Below are positions 1-11,190 of a DNA stretch of 64,000 nt, in pieces. This DNA is from Tuctoria greenei (taxonomy: Eukaryota; Streptophyta; Magnoliopsida; Poales; Poaceae): the NCBI GenBank assembly GCA_036927565.1, contig JAYESD010000007.1, positions 130,980,230 through 131,044,229 of the forward strand, in the 5' to 3' direction. How positions within the stretch are numbered: the stretch's first letter is position 1; each line of letters starts with the position of its first letter. The notes beneath the pieces are model-generated. The model was not told the DNA's origin. It made no database searches and saw only the letters and a list, made by a program, of their open reading frames with translations. The translations under genes and the position numbers were made by a program.

Positions 1-152
1 TTCTTGGCCACAACCTTCCGTCGCATCCTACGTGGGGTGGGTGAGGGTTTAGCAACACGCTCTTGTCTTTTGTTGGCGCGAGACTCTGAGACTCGCAACA
101 ACACATCTTGATCCATCTCATCTTCTAAGTCGGAGATGTTTTCATCCGACAT
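1..152 (-). CDS. N-terminus of extra ORF downstream of copia pol (partial)
   Basis: An open frame starts at the ATG at 152-150 and runs off the left edge (50 complete codons). The start is very acidic (MSDENISDLEDEMD), followed by a basic stretch rich in Arg and Lys. It lies about 950 bases after the RNase H end, on the same strand. Sireviruses often carry an additional, sometimes called env-like, ORF between pol and the 3' LTR, and position and orientation fit that. No membrane segment is visible in the part seen. It could also be a chance ORF; function unknown. Confidence 0.45.
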   Translation of the reverse strand, partial: MSDENISDLEDEMDQDVLLRVSESRANKRQERVAKPSPTPRRMRRKVVAK

Positions 153-1097
153 TGTCCTGACAAGGAGATTATACATGACATAGATAAGGATTGATGGCAA
201 GAGAATGCATTGAGTAGAAGGAAATTAGGGTTGTTTCCAATCAAAAATCAGACTTGTCCAGTGCTCAAGTGCGGACTAGTCTAGAGTACCGGACTTTTCC
301 GCACTGAGAGAGGACTAGTCTGATATTCAATTGATCAAACCCTAACTTACAAGGAAATGGAGTTTCTCAACGCAAAAGTGACTAGAGGTAGTTGAAATAC
401 ACCGAGAAATCATGTATGGACTAGAGGAGCTAAACTATTTGAGCAAAAACAAGAGAAATCGAAAGTTCTAGGGTTTGGAGAGAAACTTTACCAAATCCTT
501 CGATTCGTGGAGTTGGAAGAGGTTTTGATGCGGACAAGTCCAAGGACCTCGATCCCCTTGTGATGAAGATCGTTTCCCACGGATATTCAAGGGTTTTTGG
601 TGGAGAACTCGCCAAATCACCTTGGGAGCACTTGAGTGAGGAGAGAGAATGTGAGGTAAGTTGTGAGGATGAAGAAGATTAGGTTTTGGCGTCCCTAGGG
701 TTATGAAGTCAAAAAATCGGACTAGTCTGTGGTCGATCAGACTAGTCCGGACTACAGGAACTCTGCGGACTAGTCTGCAGTGTGCGGACTAGTCTGGGCA
801 ACCATGGAATAGTCCACGATCACTAGAACAGAAACAATTAGACCATTCATATATATTTGAAGGTGCTTACAAAGAAAATAGGGGGCGAAACACACAAATA
901 ATCTTGATGAATATGATTAGTAAACATACAACAATCAAGCTATGATCGTAATTCATCAAGATCAAGTAATTAACATAGTTTTTTGGAGAAAATAGAGAGA
1001 GATGATTTTCATACAAAATCAATAGATTTTTGATGATGGCATACAAGTAGGCAAGTTTTCAAGCCACGTTCCGAGCATCAAGGATATTTAGTTCATT
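153..1097 (-). other. Noncoding spacer between copia pol and the extra ORF
   Basis: AT-rich spacer following the RNase H end. It carries scattered copies of the imperfect palindrome GGACTAGTCC (about 243-320 and 716-805), the same motif that fills the 5' LTR of this element. No convincing coding signal; the 61-codon ORF at 430-615 has no recognisable similarity. Confidence 0.6.
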
Positions 1098-2691
1098 TCA
1101 TAGCTCACAAAAACATTTTTCATCAAGTGGCTTGGTAAAGATATCAGCTAGTTGTTTTCCAGTGTTGACATGGGAAATAGTTATGTGGCCTTTCATTGAA
1201 TGATCTCTCAAAAAGTTATGTCGGATGTCTATGTGTTTGGTTCTAGAGTGCTCAACAGGATTATGGGCAATTTTAATGGCACTCTTATTATCACAAAGGA
1301 GTGGAATACGACTCATATTGTAACCGTAATCCCTTAGAGTTTGTTGCATTCAAAGGAGTTGTGGACAACAACTCTCGCCTGCAACATACTCCGCTTCGGC
1401 CGTGGATAAGGCAATGGAGTTTTGTTTCTTAGAGGACCAAGAAACTAGGGATCTACCTAGGAATTGGCAAGTACCGGAGGTACTTTTTCTATCAACTTTG
1501 CATCCTGCATAATCTGCATCGGAGTATCCAATGAGATTGAACTTTGAACCTTTAGGATACCAAAGGCCTAGGTTGGGTGTATGAACTAAATTTCGAAAGA
1601 TCATTTTTACAGTTGTCAAATGACATTCCTTAGTATTGGCTTGAAATCTTGCACACAAACATACACTCAACATAATATCTGGCCTAGATGCACATAAATA
1701 AAGTAGGGAGCCCTTCTTCATTAAGATCCAAGTGTCCATTTGTTGCCATCAAAGTCTTTATAGGCTTTGCTTTGTCCATTCCAAACTTCTTAAGTATGTC
1801 TTGAGTGTACTTTGTTTGGCTTATGAATGTCACTTCCTTTTGTTGCTTTACTTGGAATCCAAAGAAATATCTCAACTCTCCCATCATGGACATCTCGAAT
1901 CTATCTGTCATAATCTTAGTAAACTCTTGACAAAAAGATTTGTTAGTTGAACCAAATATAATATCGTCAACATATATTTGACAAATAAATAGATCATTAT
2001 CAAAATGCTTTGTAAACAAGGTGTAATCAGCTTTACCAATCTTAAATCCATTTTCAATCAAAAAATCTCTAAGACACTCATACCAAGCTCTAGGAGCTTG
2101 TTTGAGGCCATAGAGAGCCTTACGCAGTTTCAACACATGGTCGGGGAACTCCTGATCTTCAAACCTGGGGGGTTGCTCCACGTACACCTCCTCCTTGATC
2201 GGTCCGTTGAGGAAGGAGCTTTTCACATCCATTTGATAAAGCTTGAAATCATGGTGAGTAGCATATGCAAGTAATATTCGAATCGATTCAAGCCTAGCTA
2301 CGGGAGCAAAAGTCTCGTCGAAATCCAAACCTTCGACTTGTGAATACCCTTTGGCCACAAGTCGCGCCTTGTTCCTTGTCACCACCCCGTGTTCGTCTTG
2401 CTTGTTGCGGAAGACCCATTTAGGGCAGACGACTTTGAACTTGGGTCTTTCAACAAGTTCCCACACCTCGTTCCTTTTGAAGTTGTTCAATTCTTCATGC
2501 ATTGCCACCACCCAATCCGGATCCTTTAATGCATTTTCAACCCTGTGTGTTTCTAAAGAGGATACGAACGAGTAATGTTCACAAAAATTAGCTATACGAG
2601 ATCGAGTTGTTACTCCCTGTTGGATGTCATCGATTATGTTGTCGACGAGATGATCTCTTTGGATGCATTGATGTACTCTTGGGTGTGGCAC
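1098..2691 (-). pseudogene. pol: copia reverse transcriptase and RNase H, frameshifted
   Basis: Three overlapping minus-strand frames (1684-2691, 1350-1739, 1098-1349) together encode the copia RT and RNase H. Visible motifs are WVFRNKQDEHG, ARLVAKGYSQ, QMDVKSSFLNG, ALYGLKQAPRAWY and the catalytic YVDDIIFG; then RNase H with SDADYAGC, the STAEAEYV segment, CDNKSA and HSRTKHIDIRHNFLRD. The frame changes near 1740 and 1350, so no full protein can be made. In a live element this region copies the genomic RNA into DNA inside virus-like particles. Next to the integrase fragment, as in all Ty1/copia elements. Confidence 0.9.
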
Positions 2692-3425
2692 TTGTGATCT
2701 TGAATCTTCATGGTCATCATCTTCTTCTCCCCCTGGATGGTTGCCTTCATTGATATGTTGATCATCTTGGTCTCTTGAGGTTGATCTTGTGTGGAAGCTC
2801 CCCCTTGCTCATTCTCCTCCACTTGTGGTTCATCTTCTTCATTTGCATTTGGAGGTGGCGCTTGTGGTCGAACATCGCCCAACACCATTCTTCTCAACAC
2901 TTGACATGGAGATTCTTCTCTATGTAGCACACATCGATCAACTTGCTCTTCTTGAGAGCCGTTAGTTTCATCGAACACTACATCACGTGCCACTTCAACA
3001 AGTCTGGAGACCTTGTTGAAGACACGATAGGTGTAAGAGTTTGAATCGTAGCCAAGCAAGAACCCTTCATCGGACTTTGAAGCGAACTTTGAATTCCTAG
3101 GCTTCTTGTTCAAGATATAACATTTAGAACCAAAGACTCGAAAATAGGAAATATTTGGTTTGTTACCGGTTAGTAGTTCATAAGACGTTTTCTTGAGTAG
3201 GCGATGAAGATAGAGTCGGTTTATGGCGTGACACGCGATTTTAACCGCTTCAGCCCAAAACCGATGCAAAGTGTACTCATCAAGCATTGTCCTCTCCATC
3301 TCAATGAGGGTTTGGTTCTTCCTTTCAGCTACTCCGTTTTGTTGAGGGGAATATGGCACTGAAAATTCATGTTTTATTCCTTCTCCGTCTAGGTATTCCT
3401 CGACTTGGGTGTTCTTGAACTCCAT
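2634..3425 (-). pseudogene. pol: copia integrase C-terminal half and linker to RT
   Basis: Frame with the last integrase catalytic Glu in the PQQNGVAERKN motif, followed by the typical copia segment ending in FLLGYDSNSYTYRVFN, then a low-complexity acidic linker. Just upstream (about 3426-3450) an in-frame TGA replaces the Arg expected before the SDNG motif with the second catalytic Asp, so integrase is interrupted between catalytic residues. It overlaps the RT frame around 2634-2691 through a frameshift. Confidence 0.85.
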
Positions 3426-3508
3426 GCCATTGTCACTTCATATGTTCTTGATCTTCAATGAAAATTCATTTTGGGCATGCTTGATAATTTCTTGAGGGTT
3501 CCTTGAGT

Positions 3509-4213
3509 TTATGTCTTATCATGCAAAAAGAAAACCCACGTGAAGCGTGTAAAATTGTCAACAATGACTAAGCCGTATTTGTTACAGCCGATGCTTATGT
3601 AATCAATTGGACTAAATAGGTCCATGTGAAGTAGCTCGAGTGGTCTCGTTGTTGTCATGACATTCTTCACGGGATGGGGTGCTCCTACTTGCTTCCCGGC
3701 TTGACATGCGCTACAAGGCCTGTCTTTCTCAAAAACAACATCCTTCAAACCACGGATGTGATCGCCTTTTAGAAGTTTTTGAAGATTCCTCATACCAACA
3801 TGTGCTAGCCGTCTATGCCACAGCCAACCCATGTTGATCTTTGCAATCAAGCATGTGTCAAGTTCGGCTTTATATTTTTTGAAGTCAACTAGATATATCT
3901 TTCCCTTCAACACACCCTTGAATGCAACTGAGCTATCGCTCCTAGAGACGGTCACACCCTCATTAGTGAACAAGCAATTATAACCCTTGTTACATAATTG
4001 AGATATGGACAAAAGGTTATAATCTAAAGAATCAACATGTAAGACATGAGAAAGAGTATGTTGTGGTGAAATTGCTATTTTACCGGTACCGAGCACCCTT
4101 CCTTGATTGTTATCGCAAAAATAAATGCCTTCGCTTGGATCTTCATTTTCTTCATATTCAACGAACATTCTTCTTTCTCCGGTCATGTGATTGGTGCATC
4201 CACTATCTAGCAC
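3509..4213 (-). pseudogene. pol: copia protease, GAG-pre-integrase and integrase N-terminus
   Basis: Begins with the aspartic protease active site in the context LDSGCTNHMTG, continues through the GAG-pre-integrase domain (WLWHRRLAHVG, then the zinc-binding SACQAGK Cys pair) and ends at the first integrase Asp region (LLHMDLFSP, followed by VIVDNFTRFTWV). The frame stops at 3509 before the second catalytic Asp. The domain order is normal for copia. Confidence 0.88.
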
Positions 4214-4310
4214 CTATTTTTCTCCACCGGAGGAATAAGCTTGCAAAAACAAATTATGCCTTGGTCTTAGGTACCCGAGCTTGCTTGGGTCCTTTGAGGT
4301 TAGTCACAAG

Positions 4311-6606
4311 TTATTTGGGCACCCACACATGAGACTTGGTGTTCCCATGACTTGGTCCAACATGTTTAGCATAAAATCTACCAAGATTACTTTCCATAAG
4401 AACATGTGATGCATCAGAAGTTCTAAACAAGAGTTGTTGTTCATATGTGTTAACAATGTTACTTTTCAACATTATTAAGTTGTCTAACTTGAGAGGTGTT
4501 TCCCTTGACAAAAGCAATGCGTTCCTTGTTATTCTTGTGGCTTCTAGCATTTTGCTTTTCACCATAAGAATACCAAATGCCATATTTGACATTAGGAGGT
4601 CTTGTAGCCAAGTATGCACTGTGTGCATACTTGACCTTCTCCTTGTAAAATATGCCACTTCGGGAAGGATGCTTATCCGTTGTCAAGTTTGACTTCCCTT
4701 TCAAGTTAGTGTCAATTTTAGCACATGTACAAGCAATAGTAGTTTCAGATTTTAGATGTCGAGAAGATGAGCTTAAAAATGATGAAGAGCCACTTGAATT
4801 GAGTGACTCAACTTGTACCTCAAGGATCTTGTTAACTTTGGTTAAATTAGCAAGTTCATCCTTGATAGCCACGTTTGAGTCTTTTAGCTTCAAACAAGCT
4901 TCCTTGCTTGAAGCTAACTCAAGTTCCAGTGAATTGCTTTGCTCCTTTTCAAGCTCGAGGAGCTTTTTGATCTTAAGATATTCTTCCTTTTGAAGGATGA
5001 TCATATCTTATTGACAATCAACTAGCTCCTCCTTATCAACAAGCTTATCCATCAAGAATTTCATTTTAGCGGTAGTTTTCTTATCTAAGCCAACAAGCAG
5101 ATCTTCATCATCACTAGAATTATCACTATCGCTAGAAAAAGAATGCGAAGAGGAAGATTTAGTTGTTACCTTTCTTTTACCTCCCTTCACCATTCGACAT
5201 GTGTTGTCGTTGTCCTTCCATGCGCCCGTGGTTGGGAAGAGGGTGGATTTCTTGGTTGTCTTCTTGATGGCTATGGTAGCCATCTCCTCTTCCTCTTCGG
5301 ATGCGGACTCATCATTGGAGTCCCACTCCTTCCCTAGATGCGCCAGTCCGAATTGCTTATTCTTCTTGAACATCTTCTAGGATTGAGGATTGTTGTCCTT
5401 GGTCTTCCTCTTATTTTCTTCATGAGGACAATCAACTATGAAATGATCGTATTCTCCACAGTTATAGCACGCGCGCCTCATTTTTGATCTTAGCTTGTCC
5501 CTTTGTCTCCCTTCATTTGATCTACCACCTTGCCTTCTTCTCATCATTTTCTTGAATTTCTTCATGAATAGGATAATATCTTCCTCATCTATATCACTGC
5601 TTTCATCGTCGTTGTCATCTTCTTCTTGAGCATCTCGAGATTCTTTTGACATAGGTTTACAAGTGGACTTCAAGGCAACTCCTTTCTTCTTTGCCAAGGT
5701 AAGGTCGGCAGTCTCTTTGACGTGCTTTGCCTGTTTCTCCATCATCTCAAAAATGATAATCTTCCCAAGAAGTTCATCCGAGGTCATTTTTCAATACTCG
5801 GGGCTTTCTCTAATCATCGAGCATAGGGTTACGTTGTGAGACATGAAAGCTCTAAGAATTAGCTTTATGACCTCATGATCATTCCACTTCTTGCTTCCAT
5901 ATGCTCGAACTTTGTTGATGAGATTCTTCAATCGATTGTAAATATGTTGCGGCAACTCATCTTCCTCCATAGCGAATCTTCCCAATTATCCTTCAATCAT
6001 CTCAATCTTGGCTTCTCGCACATGACGATCACCTTCATGTGCGGGTTCTAAAGTGTCCCATATCTCCTTAGCAATTTCGAGTCCATCCACCTTTGTGAAC
6101 TCGTCTTGGCTCAGTGACGATGTGATAATAGTTGCAGCGTGATCGTTCCGATGAATAGCTTGTTTTTTGTTTGGTGGTAGCTCTTCATCATCATCTGGGA
6201 TATCTGTCCCTGTACACACTATATGCCACAAGCTGGGGTTAAGTGATATGAGATGCATTTTCATATTTTGTCTCCACATAGAGTAATCATTGCCATCCAA
6301 TAAATGTGCTTTCCCTAGAGGAATTGACAAGTAATGATTACTATTCGAATTTAGCTGATCATAATTAAAAAGATATCGGGAGTAGTCGGTGTGACTACTC
6401 CCCTTCTTCTTTGTTTCATCCTCGATCTTCATCTTCCCTTTTGGGGATAGTGCCTTCTTCCTTAGGAGTGCCTTTAGTTCTAGCATCTCCTCATCATCAT
6501 CCTCGCAGTCTTGGATGGCATCGAGAAGCTTGTCCAGCTTCTAAGTCTTTTCATCGTAACCCTTCTCTTGGTTGAGGTTCTTGTGTACATCCTTAATGTC
6601 CGACAT
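4311..6606 (-). pseudogene. gag: copia gag with UBN2-like domain, CCHC knuckle and coiled coil, multiply broken
   Basis: The likely start is the ATG at 6606-6604 (MSDIKDVHKN), 40 bases inside the primer site; an in-frame TAG follows at 6543. The frame from 6486 carries the UBN2-type Gag core (LLDGNDYSMWRQNMKMHL), continued in 5791-5985. A CCHC zinc knuckle (CYNCGEYDHFIVDC) is in the 5377-5787 frame. A strong coiled coil (LKIKKLLELEKEQSNSLELE) is in 4459-5004. Coiled-coil Gag is typical of Sireviruses. At least five frame breaks make this a pseudogene. Gag would form the cytoplasmic virus-like particle. Confidence 0.85.
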
Positions 6607-6643
6607 CTTCTCTTCGGGCGGTGAGTCTCTTTTGAAGAGTCCA

Positions 6644-6655
6644 GCTTTGATACCA
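6644..6655 (-). other. Primer binding site, initiator tRNA-Met type
   Basis: On the minus strand this reads TGGTATCAAAGC, complementary to the 3' end of initiator tRNA-Met with one mismatch to the commonest plant form TGGTATCAGAGC. It lies two bases inside the LTR end at 6658, which fixes both element orientation and LTR border. Confidence 0.85.
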
Positions 6656-6657
6656 AT

Positions 6658-8208
6658 TGAATGTAGCCTAAAGGGGGGGGGGTTGAATAGGCTTTTTGAA
6701 TTTTCGTCAGATCCTAAAACACTTAATAACTTGATCAAATACAAAGAAATCGGACTACTCCGGTATGGTGCGGACTAGTCCGGTGTGTGCGGACTAGAAC
6801 GATCAAGTTTGATCAAAGATTTCACATCAAGTACTCTATGCAGCAAAAAGTAAGTTGTAATTTAGATGTATCACGACAATGAAACTATGTATAGCACAAA
6901 TTAACTTTGATCTCAATGTTTTAACGAGAGTTATCCAAGATTAAGTAAACCCTAGAATATGGTGAATAATAAAAACAAAAGTGTGCGATACAATATTTTA
7001 TCCCGTGGTTCGATTCCCACGAAGGAAACCTACATCCACGTTGAGGAGTCCACAGAGGACCGGGTCTTCACCAACTCTTCCCTCGTCGAATCGCCACAGA
7101 GGCTGATTCTCTTCCACTAACCACAAAGGGGCAAATAACCATGTTCAAGGGGCCTTCTCACAAGTTGAGGGCTCCCCAAGATTTACAATGATGAACACCA
7201 CCAACACACTCGAAAGATGTACAATAAAGAACGAGAGTGTGTGAGAGAATCAAACCAAAGAGCTCAAGACGTGTAGAATGAGTCTCTCCTTTGATCAATT
7301 GCTAATCCTCAAAGATTTGATCTTTCTAGGGTTAGATTGTGTGGAGAGATTTGTATTTTGGGATCTTGGGAGGTGTGACGGCGTAGGGGGTCGAGAGAGT
7401 TTGATTGGGGGCCATACACCTCTATTTATACTAGGGTTTCTAAAAGTTATCATTAGGGTTTGCGATGTCCGGACTAGTCCGTGGTGGACTCCGCACTAGT
7501 CTGGTGTGCAGTGTGTGGGAAACCCTAAGTGTTCTGATATACCAGACTTGTCTGGATATGTGCGGACTAGTCCGATTTGGGCTCTGGAAATGTTCGGACT
7601 AGTCCGACACATATTGGACAAGTACGGTGTGGTGAACCTCATGTAGAATTGAGGACAAGTCCACACTTGGGGGACTTGCCCGATTCTAGTTAGAGAGTTT
7701 TTTGACTAGTCTGCGGTAATATCAGACTTGTCCGTTTATGTGCAAAGTTTGAAGTCTTGAGGACAAGTCTGCATCGGGGCGGACTTGTCTGTTTTAGTCA
7801 GAATGATATCAAACTAGTCCGTAGTGTTATCAGACTAGTCCGGTGCTGTGAAAACTGGTGTACTTGCAGACAAGTCTGCACTGGGAAGACTTGTCCGTTT
7901 CTAGTCAGAGACATATCAGACTAGTCCGTGGTCATATCGGACTAGTCCATTTTTCCTGTGAATTGTGCAGTGAATGAGATTTCTTGTGCTTGAGCTCTTG
8001 GGGTGTGTTTCTCCAACACACTCCATACACAATAAAGTATTCTATCCAGCTCTTGAGCTCTTTCCATATATATCCTCATTCTCCTTTCTTTTTGCGCTTT
8101 CTTCATAATTTCATTAAAACCTGCGCTCATCTCAATAACTTTGTTAGGATCTCATTTGTTTGTCATAAATCAACCAAAACTCACAAGGGATGCCTAGATG
8201 CACTTTCA
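6658..8208 (-). repeat. 5' LTR of copia family A
   Basis: About 1551 bp. On the minus strand it begins TGAAAGTGCATCTAGGC and ends GGCTACATTCA, so it has TG...CA ends, with the primer site directly after. It holds a poly-G run near 6670 and a dense cluster of imperfect palindromes (7460-7955). The partner LTR is outside the window. Confidence 0.8.
7460..7955. repeat. Cluster of GGACTAGTCC / GGACAAGTCC-type palindromic motifs in the LTR
   Basis: Roughly eighteen copies in 500 bases of a 10-12-base motif centred on GACTAGTC or its variants GACTTGTC and GACAAGTC, most flanked by C/G so that each is self-complementary. Spacing is irregular (about 20-40 bases). Three more copies lie at 6750-6795. 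Palindrome-rich LTRs are known for Sireviruses; this unit sequence is as read here. Confidence 0.8.
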
Positions 8209-8301
8209 AGAAGGACTGGATATGGCAGGTGGGGGCAAACGTCTCCAAAAGAGAGACTGACATCTCCACCAGGGAGGAAAAGGTGAAGGTCAAGGAGAAG
8301 G
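8209..8301 (+). pseudogene. Antisense extra ORF of Tat-type gypsy, piece 1
   Basis: Short plus-strand coding piece ending at the insertion site of copia copy 1. It reads as a charged, probably coiled-coil segment (TDISTREEKVKVKE) and continues in frame at 18522 if the copia element and one target duplication are ignored. The ORF is antisense to the gypsy pol (integrase at 35952-36530, minus). Its N-terminal part is cut off by the family A LTR at 8208. Confidence 0.6.
8297..8301 (+). repeat. Target site duplication GAAGG of copia copy 1
   Basis: GAAGG directly precedes the LTR start at 8302 and is repeated at 18517-18521 after the other LTR. A perfect 5-bp duplication proves that 8302-18516 was inserted as one unit. 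Confidence 0.95.
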
Positions 8302-10171
8302 TGTAGGATCGAAGAGCACGTGAAAAGCTACCAGAGGGGGGGGGGGGTGAATGGTAGATTTAAAAATCTCACGCAATGGAAACAATTAAACCCCAACCCC
8401 TTCGGCACAAAAACGATCTCTTAAAGAAATCGTGTGTGAGACTAATCTAAATGTGTTTCACCGTGACAAAAGTGATGGATATCAGAGAGAATCAAGTCAC
8501 AAAGACAACACAAAAAGAAATCACTCAAATCCGTCGAGAAAAACTCAACCTATGATCAAAAGATCAAACAATGGTCAATCTGCCCTACCCGAGAAAAAAA
8601 ACAGTTCAGGAATGCTGCAAAGAAACTCGTGTAGATCAGAAACCACAAATCCAATGACCGTGAAATTTTGACATATGATGGACAATCAAATTTTGAAGAC
8701 AACCCAAAAAGAATCACGTCAATTGGATCTGTAAAACTCGAGTTATGATAAAACCACCGACGAAAGGTAGTGCTGTCCAGAAACTCGACGAGTAAAACTT
8801 GTCTGGAACAAGTCGGACGAACAAGGCACAAAAGTTCCTTCAAACTACGAATTTTATTCAATCGAACACAAGAGGAACAGCCCCAAAGTCGTACACCACG
8901 AGCTCTGGGCTCCCTTGCTTATATAACCAGCCCTTAGGCCAACCCAATATCAACTAGGACTCCAATCCTACTCAGATCACGAATCGTAACTTTCCATAAC
9001 TGCTCAAGATTCTTCTATACGCAGATAGAAGCAATCTTAAGACTTCCAAACACCTTAGGAACGTATCCCACATTCCTAAGAAACTCAAATTCGTGACCCA
9101 CACGAAATCCTATCATAACCAACTCAAATCTTTCCATATTTGAGTCAAACCCGACTCAGCCGCAGCCTGAGTCCATAACCTAGTCGGTTGGACCTTTCCG
9201 ACCAACTCTTTACGTCCACATTTCTTCATCACGTCTCGGAACCATGTAGCCACGTCCATGCACTCCTTGCATACGTGCAAACATCTTCCAACGACGTCCA
9301 CGATACCTTCATATGTATTGTTCTTGATTCAATCATGCTGCGCAACCTCCTGATCAGCTCAACCACAATTCCTCTTGAATTTGGTTGTTGGAACCTCATC
9401 TCCTCCATGAGACTAGTCCAATGGATCCCGTCACCAGCCATGTCTTGAACTCAGGCAACACCTGCACATGAATAAACAATCAATCCATACGAGCCCAAGT
9501 CCTCGACTTGACTCAAGTTAGTTCCGAATACAACACCCTACGTGAGAACCTCACATAAGCATGTTGCAAAACCACAGTAACATGATATCATCCATATCAA
9601 CCAAAACGCACCAAAAACTTAGCAAATGAATACTAAGCAATCTTCCAACAATGTAAAGCAAGTACGAAACATTGCAAATGAAAAGCAGAAGCACTACAGT
9701 CAAGTTCCGGACCTTGCCAGAGCAACCCGAACCTTGAGCCGGAGCTAACAAAAGCTAGTAGAACCTAGCGCCGGAGCTTACCAAAACTAGTACAACCAAG
9801 CTCCCGCTGGAGCTTACAAAACTAGCAGGACCTAGCGCCGGAGCTAACCAGAACTAGTCGGAACTAGTAATCCCAAAAGCCGGAGCTAGAAAAATCAACT
9901 TCGGAGCTTAGCAAAAACACAGCGGAGCTATCAAAAACATGTCAGAGCTAAAGACAAAACTTCACCAGAGCTGATCAAAGCTAGTCGGACCTAGCATCAA
10001 ATGTAACCGGAGCTACCCAAACCAAGCCGGACCTACCGTCGGACCTTGCTCTAGCTCAGAGCTAGAGTCGGACCTTGATAAAAAGGTGTTTTGGTGATAT
10101 TCAAAACTTTTATCATCAAAGCCAAGTGTATTCACTACAAGCCAATGTATTCAGCACACATAGGTCTTACA
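8302..10171 (-). repeat. 3' LTR of copia copy 1
   Basis: About 1870 bp, TGTAGGATCGAAGAGC...GGTCTTACA on the plus strand. A run of 13 G lies near 8335. A block of CCGGAGCT-type repeats fills about 9690-10080. TATA-like sequence at about 8920 (tatataac). Confidence 0.93.
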
Positions 10172-11190
10172 ATCTCCCCCTTGATGAATGCATTGGAAAC
10201 ACCATTTAAAATCCGAACATTGGCTTATTCTCATTAAAAGTTTTGAAGACAATTTCTCCCCTTTTTGTAAATCGGAAATAAAATGAGAAGAAAAGCAAAA
10301 ATTCAAAATTCACATATTTCTCCCCCTTTATCATCTCTCCTCATGTACATTATCTTTCCCTTTTTGAATGTATGATTAATCTCCCCCCTTTGACAATGTA
10401 TTCATCAAGTCATGAGCATATAAACAAAATTTTCTCTCCCCCTTTAGTTATTATGAGCATATTATAACATATACATATAAACAAAGCTCATCTAGGTCAT
10501 ACTATCAAGTAACTTACACTATCACATCAATGAGATACATAAAGTAGTGTAAGCCATGCTAGAGATCATATGTAATTTTCAATTTAAGCAAGTCATGATC
10601 TCACAAACTTAACTATTTCAAAACTTGAAAGCATGACACTTAGTTGCTGCATTTTATTATTTTTCAAAGCATAAATTTAGATCATATGATATTTGCAAGA
10701 GATTATATGCGCATCTGCCTTATTCTAACCAACCAAGTCAAGCCTATGTCATTTGACAATCAGAAGCTTAAGGACATGGTTTTAGTCATACACAACTTCT
10801 TCCAAGTTCATATCTAAGTGCAATGACAAGCCATCTCAAAAGAAGAAGTGCGATGCATGCATATTCTCTTGATCTTTTCTCAATTTATATTTGTTCATAA
10901 AAACTCAACATGTGAGTTGATTACTTGATTAATTCTTAATGATTAAAAGCACTTGTGAGCATGCAACAAGTTCAAAACAGCAAGAAAGTTCGACCATGAC
11001 CAGATTTAGTGTAAGTAATTATTCCAATTACTAGACATGGCAAAAACTACAAAATGTATAACACGAGTAATGTAGTAAGAACATTCAGCATGTAAAAGGA
11101 ATCACAAAGTCATATATGTATGAAACACTATGCTCATATTATTTTAATTTCAGATTCACACATAGACTTTCCAAGTTTCAAAACTCCCCC
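10172..11190 (-). other. 3' untranslated region with several polypurine tracts
   Basis: Between the pol stop and the 3' LTR. On the minus strand it contains repeated AAGGGGGAGA-like tracts (near 10172, 10256, 10320, 10384 and 10436) plus one just after the pol stop (about 11183). Only the tract next to the LTR should prime plus-strand synthesis. Multiple tracts here are a known Sirevirus feature. No ORF of interest. Confidence 0.75.

Larger units (their letters stand above)
1..8208 (-). mobile_element. Sirevirus-like Ty1/copia retrotransposon, family A (left end outside window)
   Basis: A copia-order element read on the minus strand: 5' LTR (6658-8208), iMet primer site, gag with coiled coil and zinc knuckle, protease, integrase, RT, RNase H, then a long spacer and the start of an extra ORF at the window edge. 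Protease-integrase-RT-RNase H is the copia order. Coiled-coil Gag, an extra ORF after pol and LTRs rich in palindromes are features of Sireviruses. Every coding region is broken by stops and frameshifts, so this copy is dead. The 3' LTR lies left of the window, so no target duplication can be checked. It sits inside the antisense ORF of a Tat-type gypsy element that resumes at 8209. Confidence 0.85.

Noticed and set aside
9188..9448. Recurring 60-97-codon ORFs at 9113-9751, 17493-17828, 19474-20389 and 26746-27661
   Set aside because: They are identical or near-identical because they lie in copia LTRs; no domain and no consistent frame between diverged LTRs.
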